From Natronosalvus caseinilyticus (lineage in GTDB: Archaea > Halobacteriota > Halobacteria > Halobacteriales > Natrialbaceae), in contig NZ_CP071596.1 in NCBI RefSeq assembly GCF_017357105.1, positions 3,940,922-4,004,921 of the forward strand: a stretch of 64,000 bases of DNA, in the 5' to 3' direction. This document shows positions 46,181-56,900 of the stretch, one piece after another. How positions within the stretch are numbered: the first letter of the stretch is position 1; the number at the start of each line of letters is the position of its first letter. Under the pieces are notes generated by a model. That model saw only the letters and a program-made list of their open reading frames with translations, was not told the origin of the DNA and searched no databases. A program made the position numbers and the translations under genes.

Positions 46181-48028
46181 TCAGTCCCGTCCGTGCCTCG
46201 TCACGCATCGCGAGAGCCCGATCAACTCCACGGGTTCGGAGTTGTCGGGCGAGTAGACCACCATCTGCCCCTTCTCCATGTAGGGGACTTTCGACTCGAG
46301 GTCGCTGGGAATGTTGACGCTCTTGATCGCGTCCTCGTCGCCCAGGTTGAGGACGACGGTGGTGTTGATCTGTTTGAAGACCGCATCGTGGATGTCCTGG
46401 GGGTCCTGGGTGATGAGAAAGAGTCCCAGCCGTTCCTTCCGGCCCTGTTTGGCGGCCTCGGTGAACTTCGCGATGACCTTCCGGGCCTGCACGCTGTCGG
46501 CGTCGGTGAGGAAGTTGTGCGCCTCGTCCATTCCCAGGATCAGCGGCGTCTCCTTGATCCGATCGAAGTCCGGGTCGTTCGACAGCTTCTGGTCGATCAG
46601 GAGGCTCGAGAGCGCGAGGACGACGGCCTCCGTCGCCCGCGAGTCGTTGATGTGGTAGGTCGGAACGACGCTGAGCTGGCCGGGGGCGACGAACTCCGAA
46701 ATCAGGTCCGTGATCGGCCGTGCATCCTGGTCGAACACGTCGTCGAACCCGAAGACCCGCCGCCGGACGGCGTCGTAGGTCGCCTCGTGGACCCGGCCGG
46801 ACTCGTCGAGTTCCTCCCGCAGGGCCGGGTCGTCGAGGAAGGATTTGAAGCCCGCGTAGCTCGCGCTCGACGTTTCCCTGAAGTACCGGTCGAGCAGGTA
46901 CGTGAGTCCCCCGTACTGGTTGTCGTTGAGCGACCCGCCCGAGACCAGCCACGGTCGGGAGCGACACATCGAGAACGGGATGGTGAACTCGACTTGTTCG
47001 GCGCGGTGATGACCTGCGGCGTAGCTCGAGTCCCCCACTTTCGGGACGAACGCCGTCGTGTCGTCGTGCCCGCCGTAGGCGATGCCCTCGCGCTCGAGAC
47101 GACGGGCGAAGTCGTCCTCTAAATCGGGGTTGTCGTCGTGCATCTGGGCGTACTCGTCCTGGGGATCGAACTGGACGACCGCGGGCGTGACCTCCCGGCC
47201 GTCGGCCATCGGATACCGGCGCTCCTCAGACAGGTACTGCCGGAGGATGTTCTTCGCACCGTGGGTCTTCCCGGAGCCCGTCCCGCCGGCGATCAGCGTG
47301 TGCCGGAAGACGAGCGGGTCGCCCGAGTCGTAGTCGTCCTTCAACCGGTAGTCGATGGTCGGTGGCGAGGCGTTCGTGCGTACCTTCTCCCCGCCGACCG
47401 AGAGGTGACCCAGGAAGACGCCCTCCTCGGGCATCTTCAGCCCCGTCTTGATCTCGTCGGTGTCGCTCGCTTCCTGGATCACCGTTTGGGGTTTGGGCAC
47501 GCGGTCGGTCATCCGGCGCTTGAGTTCGCCATCATCGTCGTAGAGAACGGCAATCGGCTCGAGTTCCGCGACGAACTTGAAGTCCGCCTCGTCGTCGGGG
47601 TCGAAGCCGCCCCCGTTCATCGCCCGCCGGGCGTGAATCTCGGTCGCGTCGTCGGCGTGGTACTGCTGGGCGTACTCGAGGCCCGCGATCTGGCAGAACA
47701 GACGCTCGCCGTCGGGATAGCTCGCGAGGACGTACGTTCCCAGCCGAATATCGGAGCGGTTGTCGGCGGTCACGTACGCGCGGAGGGTCGTCTCGTCGCC
47801 GTCCGTCGAGACGCGCAAGCCCTGCGAGACGCAGATGGTCCCGATGCCGCTCTCCCGGCCGCGTGGTTCGACGGCCGTTCGCTCGAAGTCGCTCTCGGTC
47901 GTCCCGCTACTCGTGTCCGCGTCCGCGTTCGCGCTCGCAGACGCCGACTCCGCCGTTTCCGACTCGTCGTCGGCCACCTCGCTCGAGGCGTCGGCGTCGA
48001 ACGCCTCGAAGTCACCCAGGTCAGTCAT
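46181..48028 (-). CDS. HerA-like ATP-binding protein (DUF87 family)
   Basis: This 615-residue AAA+-type P-loop protein has a basic/acidic N-terminal part with OB-like strands (residues about 60-240), Walker A in GGTGSGKTHGAKNILRQYL, and a Walker B ILGMDEAHNFLTDADS. HerA helicases work with NurA nuclease in archaeal end resection. No nurA lies beside it here; the rad50-mre11 pair lies about 11 kb downstream. A role in repair, conjugation-like DNA pumping or membrane-linked transport is possible. Confidence 0.85.
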   Translation of the reverse strand: MTDLGDFEAFDADASSEVADDESETAESASASANADADTSSGTTESDFERTAVEPRGRESGIGTICVSQGLRVSTDGDETTLRAYVTADNRSDIRLGTYVLASYPDGERLFCQIAGLEYAQQYHADDATEIHARRAMNGGGFDPDDEADFKFVAELEPIAVLYDDDGELKRRMTDRVPKPQTVIQEASDTDEIKTGLKMPEEGVFLGHLSVGGEKVRTNASPPTIDYRLKDDYDSGDPLVFRHTLIAGGTGSGKTHGAKNILRQYLSEERRYPMADGREVTPAVVQFDPQDEYAQMHDDNPDLEDDFARRLEREGIAYGGHDDTTAFVPKVGDSSYAAGHHRAEQVEFTIPFSMCRSRPWLVSGGSLNDNQYGGLTYLLDRYFRETSSASYAGFKSFLDDPALREELDESGRVHEATYDAVRRRVFGFDDVFDQDARPITDLISEFVAPGQLSVVPTYHINDSRATEAVVLALSSLLIDQKLSNDPDFDRIKETPLILGMDEAHNFLTDADSVQARKVIAKFTEAAKQGRKERLGLFLITQDPQDIHDAVFKQINTTVVLNLGDEDAIKSVNIPSDLESKVPYMEKGQMVVYSPDNSEPVELIGLSRCVTRHGRD

Positions 48029-48297
48029 ACACTCAGGTCAACTGATGGGAGCTACAAACGCGTTTCCCTCCGAACGTTCAGGAGTCAAAAAGGTTCCTCT
48101 CAATCGACAGCCGCGTTTGGGACCCTGACGAATCGAAAATCCGGCGTTGCGTTCGGATAGCGACCGATCGTCCGGTCGCTCGAGGCCGAGGCGAAAACGA
48201 CAGCGGGCACCGACACCCTCGACGAAGTGACGGATACGGTCGCTCGAGCGCGTGACGCGGCCGCGTTCGGTTCCAACAGGCGAGTGTCTGCCGTTGA

Positions 48298-48303
48298 CTT
48301 AAC
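48298..48303 (+). promoter_or_regulatory. TATA-like box for the cupredoxin gene
   Basis: CTTAAC lies 24-29 nt before the ATG at 48327, consistent with leaderless transcription. Within the 298-bp gap between two divergent genes, this is the only promoter-like element I can assign on the plus strand. Confidence 0.4.
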
Positions 48304-48326
48304 CGAGGCGGACGCCGAGAAGCCGT

Positions 48327-48962
48327 ATGACTTCACCGGACGTACGGACCCGTCGACGGTTTCTTCAACTCGGTGCCGCGGCGAGCGCGACGGTCGCGCT
48401 CGCCGGGTGCGCCGGACCGTCGGGCGACGCCGAACCCGAAGCCGAGGAGGGAACCGGAAACGGACAGGATCGGAACGCGGACGACGAACACGAGGCGACC
48501 GAGGAAAACGAGTCGAACGGCACGGGCGACGCGATCGGAGCGGAGGAGGAGACTGACGCCGAGCGCGAGGCGGAGAACGATACCAATGGCGCCGAGAACG
48601 AGACGGGCGGCGATGGAAACGAGACGAGCGCCGACGACTGGGGAGACGTCGACAGCATCACCCTCGGCGCGAACGAGAACGGGTGGAACGGCCGCTCGCC
48701 CGGCCTCATCGAGGGCGAGACGAATCCGACCCTCGAGCTGTACGCCGGACGGGAGTACGAACTCACCTGGGTCAACAACGACGGCCAGCAACACGAGTTC
48801 GTCATCGTCGGCGAGACGGGCCCGCTCGAGGGGACGGAAGCCGACGACGAACAGTCCGAATCGTACGCCCTCTCGTTCGAGGCCACGGCGGACATGGTCG
48901 AGTACCAGTGCGGAATTCACACCGAATCGATGACCGGTGATATAGTGATCCACGAGGCGTAG
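48327..48962 (+). CDS. Cupredoxin-domain Tat lipoprotein (halocyanin-like)
   Basis: This 211-residue protein starts with a twin-Arg signal, RTRRRFLQLGAAASATVALA, and a lipobox Cys (LAGC), then an acidic Glu/Asn-rich linker of about 80 residues, then a cupredoxin domain. Type 1 copper ligands are visible: His in NDGQQHEFVIV and Cys/His/Met in VEYQCGIHTESMTG. It is predicted to sit outside the membrane and carry electrons, as halocyanins do. Its partner is unknown. Confidence 0.88.
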   Translation: MTSPDVRTRRRFLQLGAAASATVALAGCAGPSGDAEPEAEEGTGNGQDRNADDEHEATEENESNGTGDAIGAEEETDAEREAENDTNGAENETGGDGNETSADDWGDVDSITLGANENGWNGRSPGLIEGETNPTLELYAGREYELTWVNNDGQQHEFVIVGETGPLEGTEADDEQSESYALSFEATADMVEYQCGIHTESMTGDIVIHEA

Positions 48963-49042
48963 CGTCACTCTCATTGCTGTCGCGGCTCGAAACTCCGAAC
49001 TCGCCGCCACCACGCGAACTATTCCGCCCTACTCGCTCACGG

Positions 49043-49729
49043 CTAATCGAGACTCGAGCGAACCTCCTCTACCGGAATCCGGTGCGTACAGGTGAACGGC
49101 TCATCGTCGGTTTCGGGCGAGAGCGTGATCGTCGCCTCCTCGGGGACCGTTTCGACGATTTCGTCGAAGTCGTACTCGGCGGGTGGACACACGATGTAGT
49201 CACCGTCGCTGTCCGTCTCGGTTCGGACGGTGATACCGGCGTCCCACTCCTCGCCGTATCCCGAGGCACCCGCGGAAATCCACCACACACCCGAGTCGGT
49301 GAGTTCGAGGTCGACTCGTTCGTCTGCCGCCTCGAGGGCGATCTCGGCGGCAGCCCTGGCACATTTTTGGTGGAGGCGATCCGTTTTCTCGACGGTAACA
49401 GTTTCTTCGATTGGTTCCGCCTGGCCGAGGGACCGTCGCTGATTGTACTGACGACAGGATCTGGAGTCTTCGTACGATTCATCGTCATCGGAGGACGACT
49501 CGTCTCGAGTGGCGTCGTCGTTTCCGGATGCGTCTGCCCCTTCGGATTTATTTTCGTCTTCGGGGAACCCTTCGCCGTCGAATGAACTGTCACCGTCGTC
49601 ACTATCGGAATCGTTCGTCCCGGCGGTTCGTTCTGGACTGGTAATTTCGGTTCGCTCACCGAGACAGCCCGAAAGTACGACAGCACCGACGCTCCCGAGG
49701 AGCGTGCGGCGGGAGGGATTCGTCGCCAT
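49043..49729 (-). CDS. Predicted Tat-exported lipoprotein
   Basis: This 228-residue protein starts MATNPSRRTLLGSVGAVVLS followed by a lipobox Cys (SGC), then a long acidic Ser/Asp-rich linker, then a domain of about 120 residues beginning RQYNQRRSLGQAEPIEETVT, which contains GVWWISAGASGYGEEWDAG. No family is recognised. The upstream in-frame extension to 49975 crosses promoter-like AT DNA and is unlikely to be translated. Confidence 0.72.
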   Translation of the reverse strand: MATNPSRRTLLGSVGAVVLSGCLGERTEITSPERTAGTNDSDSDDGDSSFDGEGFPEDENKSEGADASGNDDATRDESSSDDDESYEDSRSCRQYNQRRSLGQAEPIEETVTVEKTDRLHQKCARAAAEIALEAADERVDLELTDSGVWWISAGASGYGEEWDAGITVRTETDSDGDYIVCPPAEYDFDEIVETVPEEATITLSPETDDEPFTCTHRIPVEEVRSSLD

Positions 49730-50087
49730 ATTCAAAATCCCTAAATGACGCCATAAGTCTTCAGGTGGCTCGAGCGCTCGCTTTCGGGCGAGTGGAGTCG
49801 CGGGAACGACGAGAAGGGGGACACGCTGGTTCCTGTAGCAGCAGTGACTTCGGTGAACGATATTCGTCTCGGTGATACCAGCGGGGGGATGGTCGATGGA
49901 ACGATCGTTCGAGCTGTACGCGACTTCGGGCGCCACCGCAACGCGGTGGACACCACTCCAGCGTGTAGGCCACATTACTTGCCATTCGATAGTAAGAGTA
50001 GTGCCGTGATTACCCGAAACTCGAGGGAACAGAAGCGACCAGCGAACAGTGTCCGAGAAACAGTGTGGTAAGTGAGTGAGGATCGAC
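49730..50087. other. Intergenic region without a gene; contains a short hairpin
   Basis: This gap lies between the start of the lipoprotein gene and the 3' end of sufD. No frame has haloarchaeal codon character. A perfect 7-bp stem, CCACCGC/GCGGTGG (49933-49949, 3-nt loop), is present, and AT-rich DNA near 49755 is a likely promoter for the lipoprotein gene. Confidence 0.6.
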
Positions 50088-51296
50088 CTACTCGAGACGC
50101 GCCTGAATCAGGTCCTCGAGATCCTCACGCAGCTCGTCGACGGCGACCTCCTCGAGCACGGGCACGAAGAAGCCCTCCACGAGCATGTTGCGCGCGAGTC
50201 GCGGGGAGACCCCGCGCGAGGTCATGTACAGCAGGTCCTCCGCGTCGATCTGGCCGACCGTCGCGGAGTGACTGGCCTCGGTGTCGTGGTTGTTGATGAT
50301 GAGCTTCGGCGAGGCGTCGGCTTCGGACTCGTCGCTCAACATCAGGGTGTTCTCGCGCTGGTAGGAACTCGTGTCCCAGGCGTCCTTGCCGACGTCCTGA
50401 ACGCCCTCGTAGACCGAGCGGGCGGTGTCGTCGGTGACGCCGCGGGTCACGAGGTCTGCGGTCGTGTGCTCGGCGCGGTGCCAGACCTTCGCGTCGATGT
50501 CGAAGTGCTGGTCGTCGTGGCCGAAGAAGGCGCCGACGATCTGGGTCTCCGAGGAGTCCCCGGAGAGCAGCGTCGAGGTCTCGGTCTTCGTGAGCTTCGT
50601 CCCGATGTTGCCCTCGATCCAGTTGATCGTGGCGTAGGTGTCGGTCTCGCCGCGCTTGGCGCTGAAGCAATAGGAGTCCTCCGAGAGGTTCTGGAGGCTC
50701 CCGTACTGGACGTAGCTGTTCTCGCCGGCGGCGATCTCGACGATGCCGCTGTAGTACTGCTCCTCGTCGAGTTCCGTCCCGGTGGACTGGCGCTCGAGGA
50801 TCGTCACCGAACTCGAGTCCTCGGTGACGACGAGCGTGTAGTTGAACAGCGACCGGGAGTGCATCTCGGTCCGGATCGTGACGTCCTCGGCGTCGACGCC
50901 CTCGGGGACGTAGATCACGGTCCCGGTGCTGAACAGCGCCGTCGACAGCGCCGTCAGGTAGTTCTCCTGGGGATCGACGATGGAACCGAAGTGCTCGCGC
51001 ACGAGGTCCTCGTGCTCGTCGATCGCTTCCGCCCACGGGAGCACGTCGACGTCGTCGGGGCCGACCTGGTCCTTCTCTTCAGCAGCGTTGAGCGGGTCGA
51101 CCAGGGACTCGAAGTCGAGCCCGTGGAGGTTCGTCCAGTTGCGACCCGGCGTCCGGATCACGTCCGGCATGTCCAGTTCCTCGAGGGCTTCGAGGGCCTC
51201 GAGACGGGTCTCGAGCATCCACTCGGGTTCCTCGAGGTCCCCCGAAATCTCGCGTACCTGTTCCGGCGTCAGATTGGCGTGTACCTGCGTGCTCAT
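50088..51296 (-). CDS. sufD: Fe-S cluster assembly protein SufD
   Basis: This 402-residue SufD-type protein forms the SufBCD scaffold that assembles Fe-S clusters. It is beta-helix-rich, with SRSLFNYTLVVTEDSSSVTI, AGENSYVQYGSLQNLSEDSY and the C-terminal YMTSRGVSPRLARNMLVEGF. It is last in the sufC-sufB-sufD operon, 1 nt after sufB. SufD is less conserved than SufB; assignment rests on order and pattern. Confidence 0.93.
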   Translation of the reverse strand: MSTQVHANLTPEQVREISGDLEEPEWMLETRLEALEALEELDMPDVIRTPGRNWTNLHGLDFESLVDPLNAAEEKDQVGPDDVDVLPWAEAIDEHEDLVREHFGSIVDPQENYLTALSTALFSTGTVIYVPEGVDAEDVTIRTEMHSRSLFNYTLVVTEDSSSVTILERQSTGTELDEEQYYSGIVEIAAGENSYVQYGSLQNLSEDSYCFSAKRGETDTYATINWIEGNIGTKLTKTETSTLLSGDSSETQIVGAFFGHDDQHFDIDAKVWHRAEHTTADLVTRGVTDDTARSVYEGVQDVGKDAWDTSSYQRENTLMLSDESEADASPKLIINNHDTEASHSATVGQIDAEDLLYMTSRGVSPRLARNMLVEGFFVPVLEEVAVDELREDLEDLIQARLE

Positions 51297-51297
51297 G

Positions 51298-52728
51298 TTA
51301 TCCGAGGCTTCCCTCCATCTCGAGTTCGATGAGACGGTTGAGTTCGACCGCGTACTCGATCGGCAGTTCCTCCGTGATGGGTTCGATGAACCCAGCGACG
51401 ATCATCTTCTTGGCGTCGTCGTCGTCCAGCCCACGGGACTGGAGGTAGAAGATGTCCTCGTCGCCGATCTTGCCGACGGTGGCCTCGTGGGCGACGTCGA
51501 CCTTCGACTCCTCGATCTCCATGTACGGCATGGTGTCCGAGGTCGACTCGTTGTCGAACATCAACGCGTCGCACTCCACCGCGGTGGAGGAGTTCTCGGC
51601 GCCGTCGGCGATGTGGACGAGTCCACGATAATTGGTGCGGCCGCCGTCCTTCGAGATGGACTTCGACTCGATCGTCGACTTCGTGTCCGGCGCGTTGTGG
51701 TAGACCTTCGCGCCGGTGTCGATGTTCTGACCCTCGCCCGCGAACGCGATGGTGATGTGGGTGTCGGTCGCGCCGCGACCCTTGAGGATCGAACACGGGT
51801 AGAGCATGGTGGCCTTCGAGCCCATCGAGCCCGAAACCCACTCCATCGTCCCGTCGGCCTCGACGATGGCGCGCTTGGTGTTGAGGTTGTAGGTGTTCTT
51901 CGACCAGTTCTGCACGGTGGAGTACTGGACGTGTGCGCCCTCCTTGACGAAGACTTCGACGCCCCCGCTGTGGAGGTTGTGCTTGCCGTACTTCGGGGCC
52001 GAACAGCCCTCGATGTAGTGGACCTCCGAACCGGGTTCGGCGACGATGAGCGTGTGCTCGAACTGGCCCATCCCCTCGCTGTTCATCCGGAAGTACGCCT
52101 GGACGGGCATCTCGACCGTGACGTCCTCGGGGACGTAGACGAACGAGCCGCCCGACCAGACCGCGCCGTGAAGCGCGGCGAACTTGTTGTCGCTCGGGGG
52201 GACGCAGGTCGTCATGAAGTGTTCCTTGACGATCTCGGGGTGCTCCTTGACCGCCTGGTCCATGTTCATGAAGATGACGCCCTTCTCCTCCCACTGTTCT
52301 TGCATGTTCTGGTAGACGACCTCGGACTCGTACTGCGCGCCGACGCCCGAGAGCGCCTTCCGCTCGGCTTCCGGAATGCCGAGCTGTTCGAACGTGTCCT
52401 TGATATCGTCGGGGAGTTCGTCCCAGTCGTCGACGCCTTCGCGCTTGTCGACGTCCGGGCGGATGTAGGGGACGATTTCTTCGATGTCGAGCTCGGTCAG
52501 GTCCGGCTGGCCGGGCCAGTCCGTCGGGAGCGGCATCGCGTGGTACTGCCGAAGCGCGCGCAGGCGGCGCTCGCGCATCCAGTCGGGCTCGTCCTTGTCG
52601 TCGCTGATGAGGTTGACGACTTCTTCGGTCAACCCCTTCCCCGATTTGACGGCCGAGCGCTCTTCTTTCTTGAACTCGAACCTAGCTTCGGTGTCGGTGT
52701 CTTTGAGGTGGTCTTGTTCTGAACTCAT
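51298..52728 (-). CDS. sufB: Fe-S cluster assembly protein SufB
   Basis: This 476-residue core scaffold of the SUF system has the family segments DWDELPDDIKDTFEQLGIPE, TCVPPSDNKFAALHGAVWSG, VHYIEGCSAPKYGKHNLHSG and the C-terminal LQSRGLDDDDAKKMIVAGFI. It is expected to bind SufC and SufD and build clusters with the help of a desulfurase. It lies 61 nt after sufC in the operon. Confidence 0.96.
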   Translation of the reverse strand: MSSEQDHLKDTDTEARFEFKKEERSAVKSGKGLTEEVVNLISDDKDEPDWMRERRLRALRQYHAMPLPTDWPGQPDLTELDIEEIVPYIRPDVDKREGVDDWDELPDDIKDTFEQLGIPEAERKALSGVGAQYESEVVYQNMQEQWEEKGVIFMNMDQAVKEHPEIVKEHFMTTCVPPSDNKFAALHGAVWSGGSFVYVPEDVTVEMPVQAYFRMNSEGMGQFEHTLIVAEPGSEVHYIEGCSAPKYGKHNLHSGGVEVFVKEGAHVQYSTVQNWSKNTYNLNTKRAIVEADGTMEWVSGSMGSKATMLYPCSILKGRGATDTHITIAFAGEGQNIDTGAKVYHNAPDTKSTIESKSISKDGGRTNYRGLVHIADGAENSSTAVECDALMFDNESTSDTMPYMEIEESKVDVAHEATVGKIGDEDIFYLQSRGLDDDDAKKMIVAGFIEPITEELPIEYAVELNRLIELEMEGSLG

Positions 52729-52789
52729 GATTGGTGTATGTAGTTGGTTGCGGCCCTGGCGTTATGACGGTTCGCCTAGGCAGATTTGG

Positions 52790-53701
52790 TTACGCGGTCT
52801 CGTAGACCTCCTCGCGCACCCAGTCGTACCCCTTGTCCTCGAGTTGCTCGGCGAGGTTGGCATTGCCGCTCTTGACGACCTGACCGTCGAGCATAATGTG
52901 GACGCGGTCGGGTTCGACGTAGTCGAGGATGCGCTGGTAGTGCGTGATCTGGAGGATGCCCGTGCCCTGGTCGTCGCGCAGGGAGTTGATCCCATTAGAG
53001 ACGTCCTGGAGGCGGTCGATGTCGAGCCCGGAGTCGATCTCGTCGAGGACGGCGATCGAGGGCTCGAGAATCGCGGCCTGGAGCACTTCGTTCTGCTTTT
53101 TCTCCCCGCCGGAGAAGCCGGCGTTGAGGTAGCGGTGGGCGAACTTCTCGTCCATGTCGAGCTGTTCCATCTTCTCCCGGAGGAGCTCCTGGAACTCGGA
53201 GACGCCGATCTCGCCCTCGTCGGCGGGGCCTTCCATCGGCGACGTGGTGGGCGTGTCGTCTGCTTCTTCTTCCTCTGCTTCCTCGTCTTCGTTCTCGAAC
53301 AACTCCTCGCGCTCCTCGATCTTCGCGTTGAGCGCCGTCCGCAGGAAGTTCGTCATCGTAACGCCCTCGATCTCGGCCGGGTACTGGAAGCCGAGGAAGA
53401 CGCCCAGCGCTGCGCGCTCGTTGGGCTCGAGCTCGAGCAGGTTCCAGGTGCGCTTGTCCTCGGGAATGTCGATCTCGTCGCCGAACTCGTCCTCCTCGAG
53501 GTGGAGCAGGACCTCACCCTCGGTGACCTCGTAGGCCGGGTGGCCAGCGACGATCTTCGAGGTCGTCGACTTCCCGGAGCCGTTCGGTCCCATCAGGGCG
53601 TGGATCTCGCCCGAGTTGACCTCGAGGTCGACGCCGCGCAGGATCTGTTCGTCGCCCTCAGCTACTTTCGCGTGCAGATTTTTGAGTTCTAGGCGTGCCA
53701 T
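52790..53701 (-). CDS. sufC: Fe-S cluster assembly ATPase SufC
   Basis: This 303-residue ABC-type ATPase that drives the SufBCD complex has Walker A GPNGSGKSTTSKIVAGH, signature FSGGEKKQNEVLQAAILEPS and Walker B VLDEIDSGLDIDRLQD. It is longer than the usual 250 residues because of an acidic insert of about 35-45 residues in the middle (NEDEEAEEEEADDTPTTSPM and flanks). It is first of the sufCBD operon; AT-rich DNA near 53746 is a likely promoter. Confidence 0.95.
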   Translation of the reverse strand: MARLELKNLHAKVAEGDEQILRGVDLEVNSGEIHALMGPNGSGKSTTSKIVAGHPAYEVTEGEVLLHLEEDEFGDEIDIPEDKRTWNLLELEPNERAALGVFLGFQYPAEIEGVTMTNFLRTALNAKIEEREELFENEDEEAEEEEADDTPTTSPMEGPADEGEIGVSEFQELLREKMEQLDMDEKFAHRYLNAGFSGGEKKQNEVLQAAILEPSIAVLDEIDSGLDIDRLQDVSNGINSLRDDQGTGILQITHYQRILDYVEPDRVHIMLDGQVVKSGNANLAEQLEDKGYDWVREEVYETA

Positions 53702-53993
53702 ATGATCGGATACCTCTGTCGTCTCGAGAGTGGGGCGTGAGCCTGATAATGGTTTCGTATCTGAGTGGATGATGTGCCGATTTGAGAAGATAATTTTCTG
53801 AAAGAGAAAGGACTGGCGAGGGGTCGAGAACGCCCGTATCCGTTCTGGAACGCGAGGCCCGACGCTGTATTAGCCGAGCACGGTAGGTACACCGTCGTCC
53901 GCATAACTGGTAACCGAACGGGCTAGCATATTCGTCGTCCCCGCACGGCGTGTCCTGGCTCGGTCTCGCTCGAGACGATGATGCCCCCGGAAC

Positions 53994-56900
53994 CTACATG
54001 AACGAATCGAGACCCGTCTGGGTCTGTCCCGACTTGACCTCCTCCCAGGACATGTCGAGTGCCTCGAGGATCCGCTCGATCGGCCCCTTGAGCGTCTTCT
54101 CGAGCATCTTGTCGTAGTCGACTGCGAACGCCTCGGGCACCTGGTCGTCGTACTCGAAGCAGATCACGTCGGGGTCGCGCTTGAACGCACCGTAGACGGG
54201 ATCGGTGTGGGGATCCAGCCCCTGCTCATCCTCGACACGCCGGAAGAAGGCGGGGTCGACGCGCTCGAGGTAGAGTCGCTTGGGCTTGCTCCCGCGGTCG
54301 AAGTTCGTCCCCAGCAGGAGGTTCGCGTACTTCGCCCCGCGAACGTGGGCCGTGTCGGTGTCGTAGTTGTCCAGACGCTTGCCGATCCCACCCGGAATCG
54401 CGATCTCCTCGAGGCTGACGTCCCCTTCCTCGAAGTCCTCGATGATCTCGGCGACGTACTCTTCGACGCCCTCGATGTCGCCGTCGCGGACGATCATCTC
54501 GATCACCCGGTGCTGGACTTCCTTGGTGATCGGCGCGATGTCCGAGCGCTTGTACTCGAACCCAGTGATGTCGATGTCGTCGACGTCTTTGCCCTCCTTC
54601 CAGACGATGTGGCCGGCGTAGCGCTTCTTGGTTCCGGCCTGGAAGAATCGCCGGTACAGTTTCTCGAACTCAATCTGGAAGCGGTGGAACTCGGCGTTGA
54701 GTTCTTCGCGCGCGAAGTCGTCGTACCGACCGTTGACGTACTCCTCGATTTCGAACGACTGCTCGATGGCCTCTTCCTTAGTGACTTCGGGGCCGAGCTC
54801 GAGCATGACGCTGTCAGTATCGCCGTAGGAGACCTCGTACTCGAGTTCGTTAGCGGCGGTCTCGGTAAACTCGATGACCTCGCGCCCTGTCGCCGTGATT
54901 GCGGATGCTGCTTCCTTGTCGTAGAGCCGGAACCGTTCCCAGCCCGAGACGCCGTACAGCGATTGGCCGACGAACTGAAACTTGCCGTTCCGACCGGCGA
55001 GAAGCGTGTGATTGTCCGCAACGGTGACGCAGTAGACGCCGTTGGTAGCCGTACTCCGGGAGGAACTCCGGTGCATCCGAAGAGTGTTCTTCGACCTCTC
55101 GGTGGCGTAGACGCGCCAGGAGCCGCTGTCCTGGTTGTAACTCGCCGTTATGCCGAGATGGGCACACAGCCGGAGTACGTCGTCACGGAGTCGGTCGCTC
55201 GAGGTCGTGTACCGCCACGAGTCGATCTGTCGATCCCCGTCGCCGTCGACGAGGGTCTCGAGGAATCGTCGTTTCTGTCGGCGGCTCAGGTCGAAGACGA
55301 ACTCGGGGATTCGTTTTTCGAAGCTCCCGGATCCACACAGGTCGGTGAACAGGTCACCGAGGAGTTTGGAGGTAAACGTGTACGATTGGTCATCGACGTA
55401 GTGGTCGAACCCCATCGCGTCGAGTAGCTCACCGATAGTGGCATGGTGGTCGACCCCACCATCGGCCACTGGAAGCTCGTTCTGAGCGAGTTTAACCGTC
55501 GTCGAGGAGCCACGGAAATTCTCGCTAAACTGTTTTTCGGTGGAAGAGTAGACGTTTCCTTCGGTGACGAACCACGCGAGTAAGTCGAGGAAATCGTCCC
55601 CATCGTAGGTTCGAGGAATCCACTTGCGACCCGATTCTCGGTGGACGAAACTCGTCTCACACACGCTCTCGATGTACTCGCGGTGGTCCTCGAATTCGTC
55701 GGCAGTAAAGACGTAGCCTGTCTGACCGACGTCGGCCTTGGGTACGCGCCGCGGCGTCCAGCCGAGTTCCGCGGTGAACGTGTGGCCGTGTACCAATGGT
55801 CGGACCCAGACTTCGTACTCGCCGTCGATCAGGCGAGTGAGGTCGACGTCCTCGAGGTCCTCGCCGTCCGGACCCTCCCAGTCGTGCGGGAGTTCGTAGT
55901 TCGTTGCACGGTCGAGATCGCCAGCTTCCACGAAGTGATAGGCATCTTCAGTGATTCCATTACACTCGTTCTTCCGAACGAGCATTCGATGATTCGGCGT
56001 GACGCTGAAGTCGATTTTGCTCGTCTGGATGTCGACAAGTTCGTCCTCGTAATCCGGATACGCGTGTGTCTCGACGACCGGCTTGCGTTCCATCTGCATC
56101 GTCTCTGGGTCGAGCGAATACACGTCGTCACCGACCTCAAGTTCCCTGATGTTTCGAACACCGTTTGGCGTGAGCACCTCCGTATCCGGCGTGAAACAGT
56201 TCATGATAACCTTCACCGCCCCCTGCTGGCGGTCGTACTGTTCGTACTCGAGGCTACCCGGTTCGTGCTCGTTCCGGAGCGACTTCTTCTCCTCGCGCTC
56301 GGCCAGCAACTCGGTGATCATCTCGCGCATGACGCCGTCGGGTTCCTGCCGGAAGTGGGTCGGCTCCGGAGTCGTGGGCGCCACGAACGTCTCCCCGTCG
56401 TACTCGTCGGGGTCGACTCTCGTCTCCGGGGAGGCGTTGATCGTCGTCATGCACATCGGGTACAGGCTCTTCAGGTCGAGCACGGTTACGTTCTCCTTGA
56501 CGCCCGTAATTGGCTCGAAGACGGCCCCTCCCTCGTACTCCTCGCCCGCCTCTTGCTGCCCCTTCGAGGGAAGGGCGAATCGCCCGTGAGCCTCGTGGAG
56601 GACGTACATGTCCACGGTATCACCGGGAGTGGGCGCGTCCTCGAGCTTACAACCGACGAAGGTACGCACCTCGTCCCAGAAGGCGACGATCTCCTGCTGG
56701 CGGTCGAGTTCGACGCAGAGCTCCACGTCCCGGAGGTTGTACTCGAGCAGGCGGGTGGGATCGTCCTCCCAGAGGTCCCCGATCGACCCGGCGTAGCGCT
56801 CTTTACCCACACCCAACTCGGCCTCGCCCACCGCGTCGAGGCGGTAAGAATCGAGTTCCGAGAAGACCATTCGCTGGTAGCCGTAGAGCAGGTCGAAGAC

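Noticed and set aside
49844..50071. Short plus-strand open frame in the gap before sufD (75 codons)
   Set aside because: Codon use is atypical and it crosses a hairpin; nothing supports translation.
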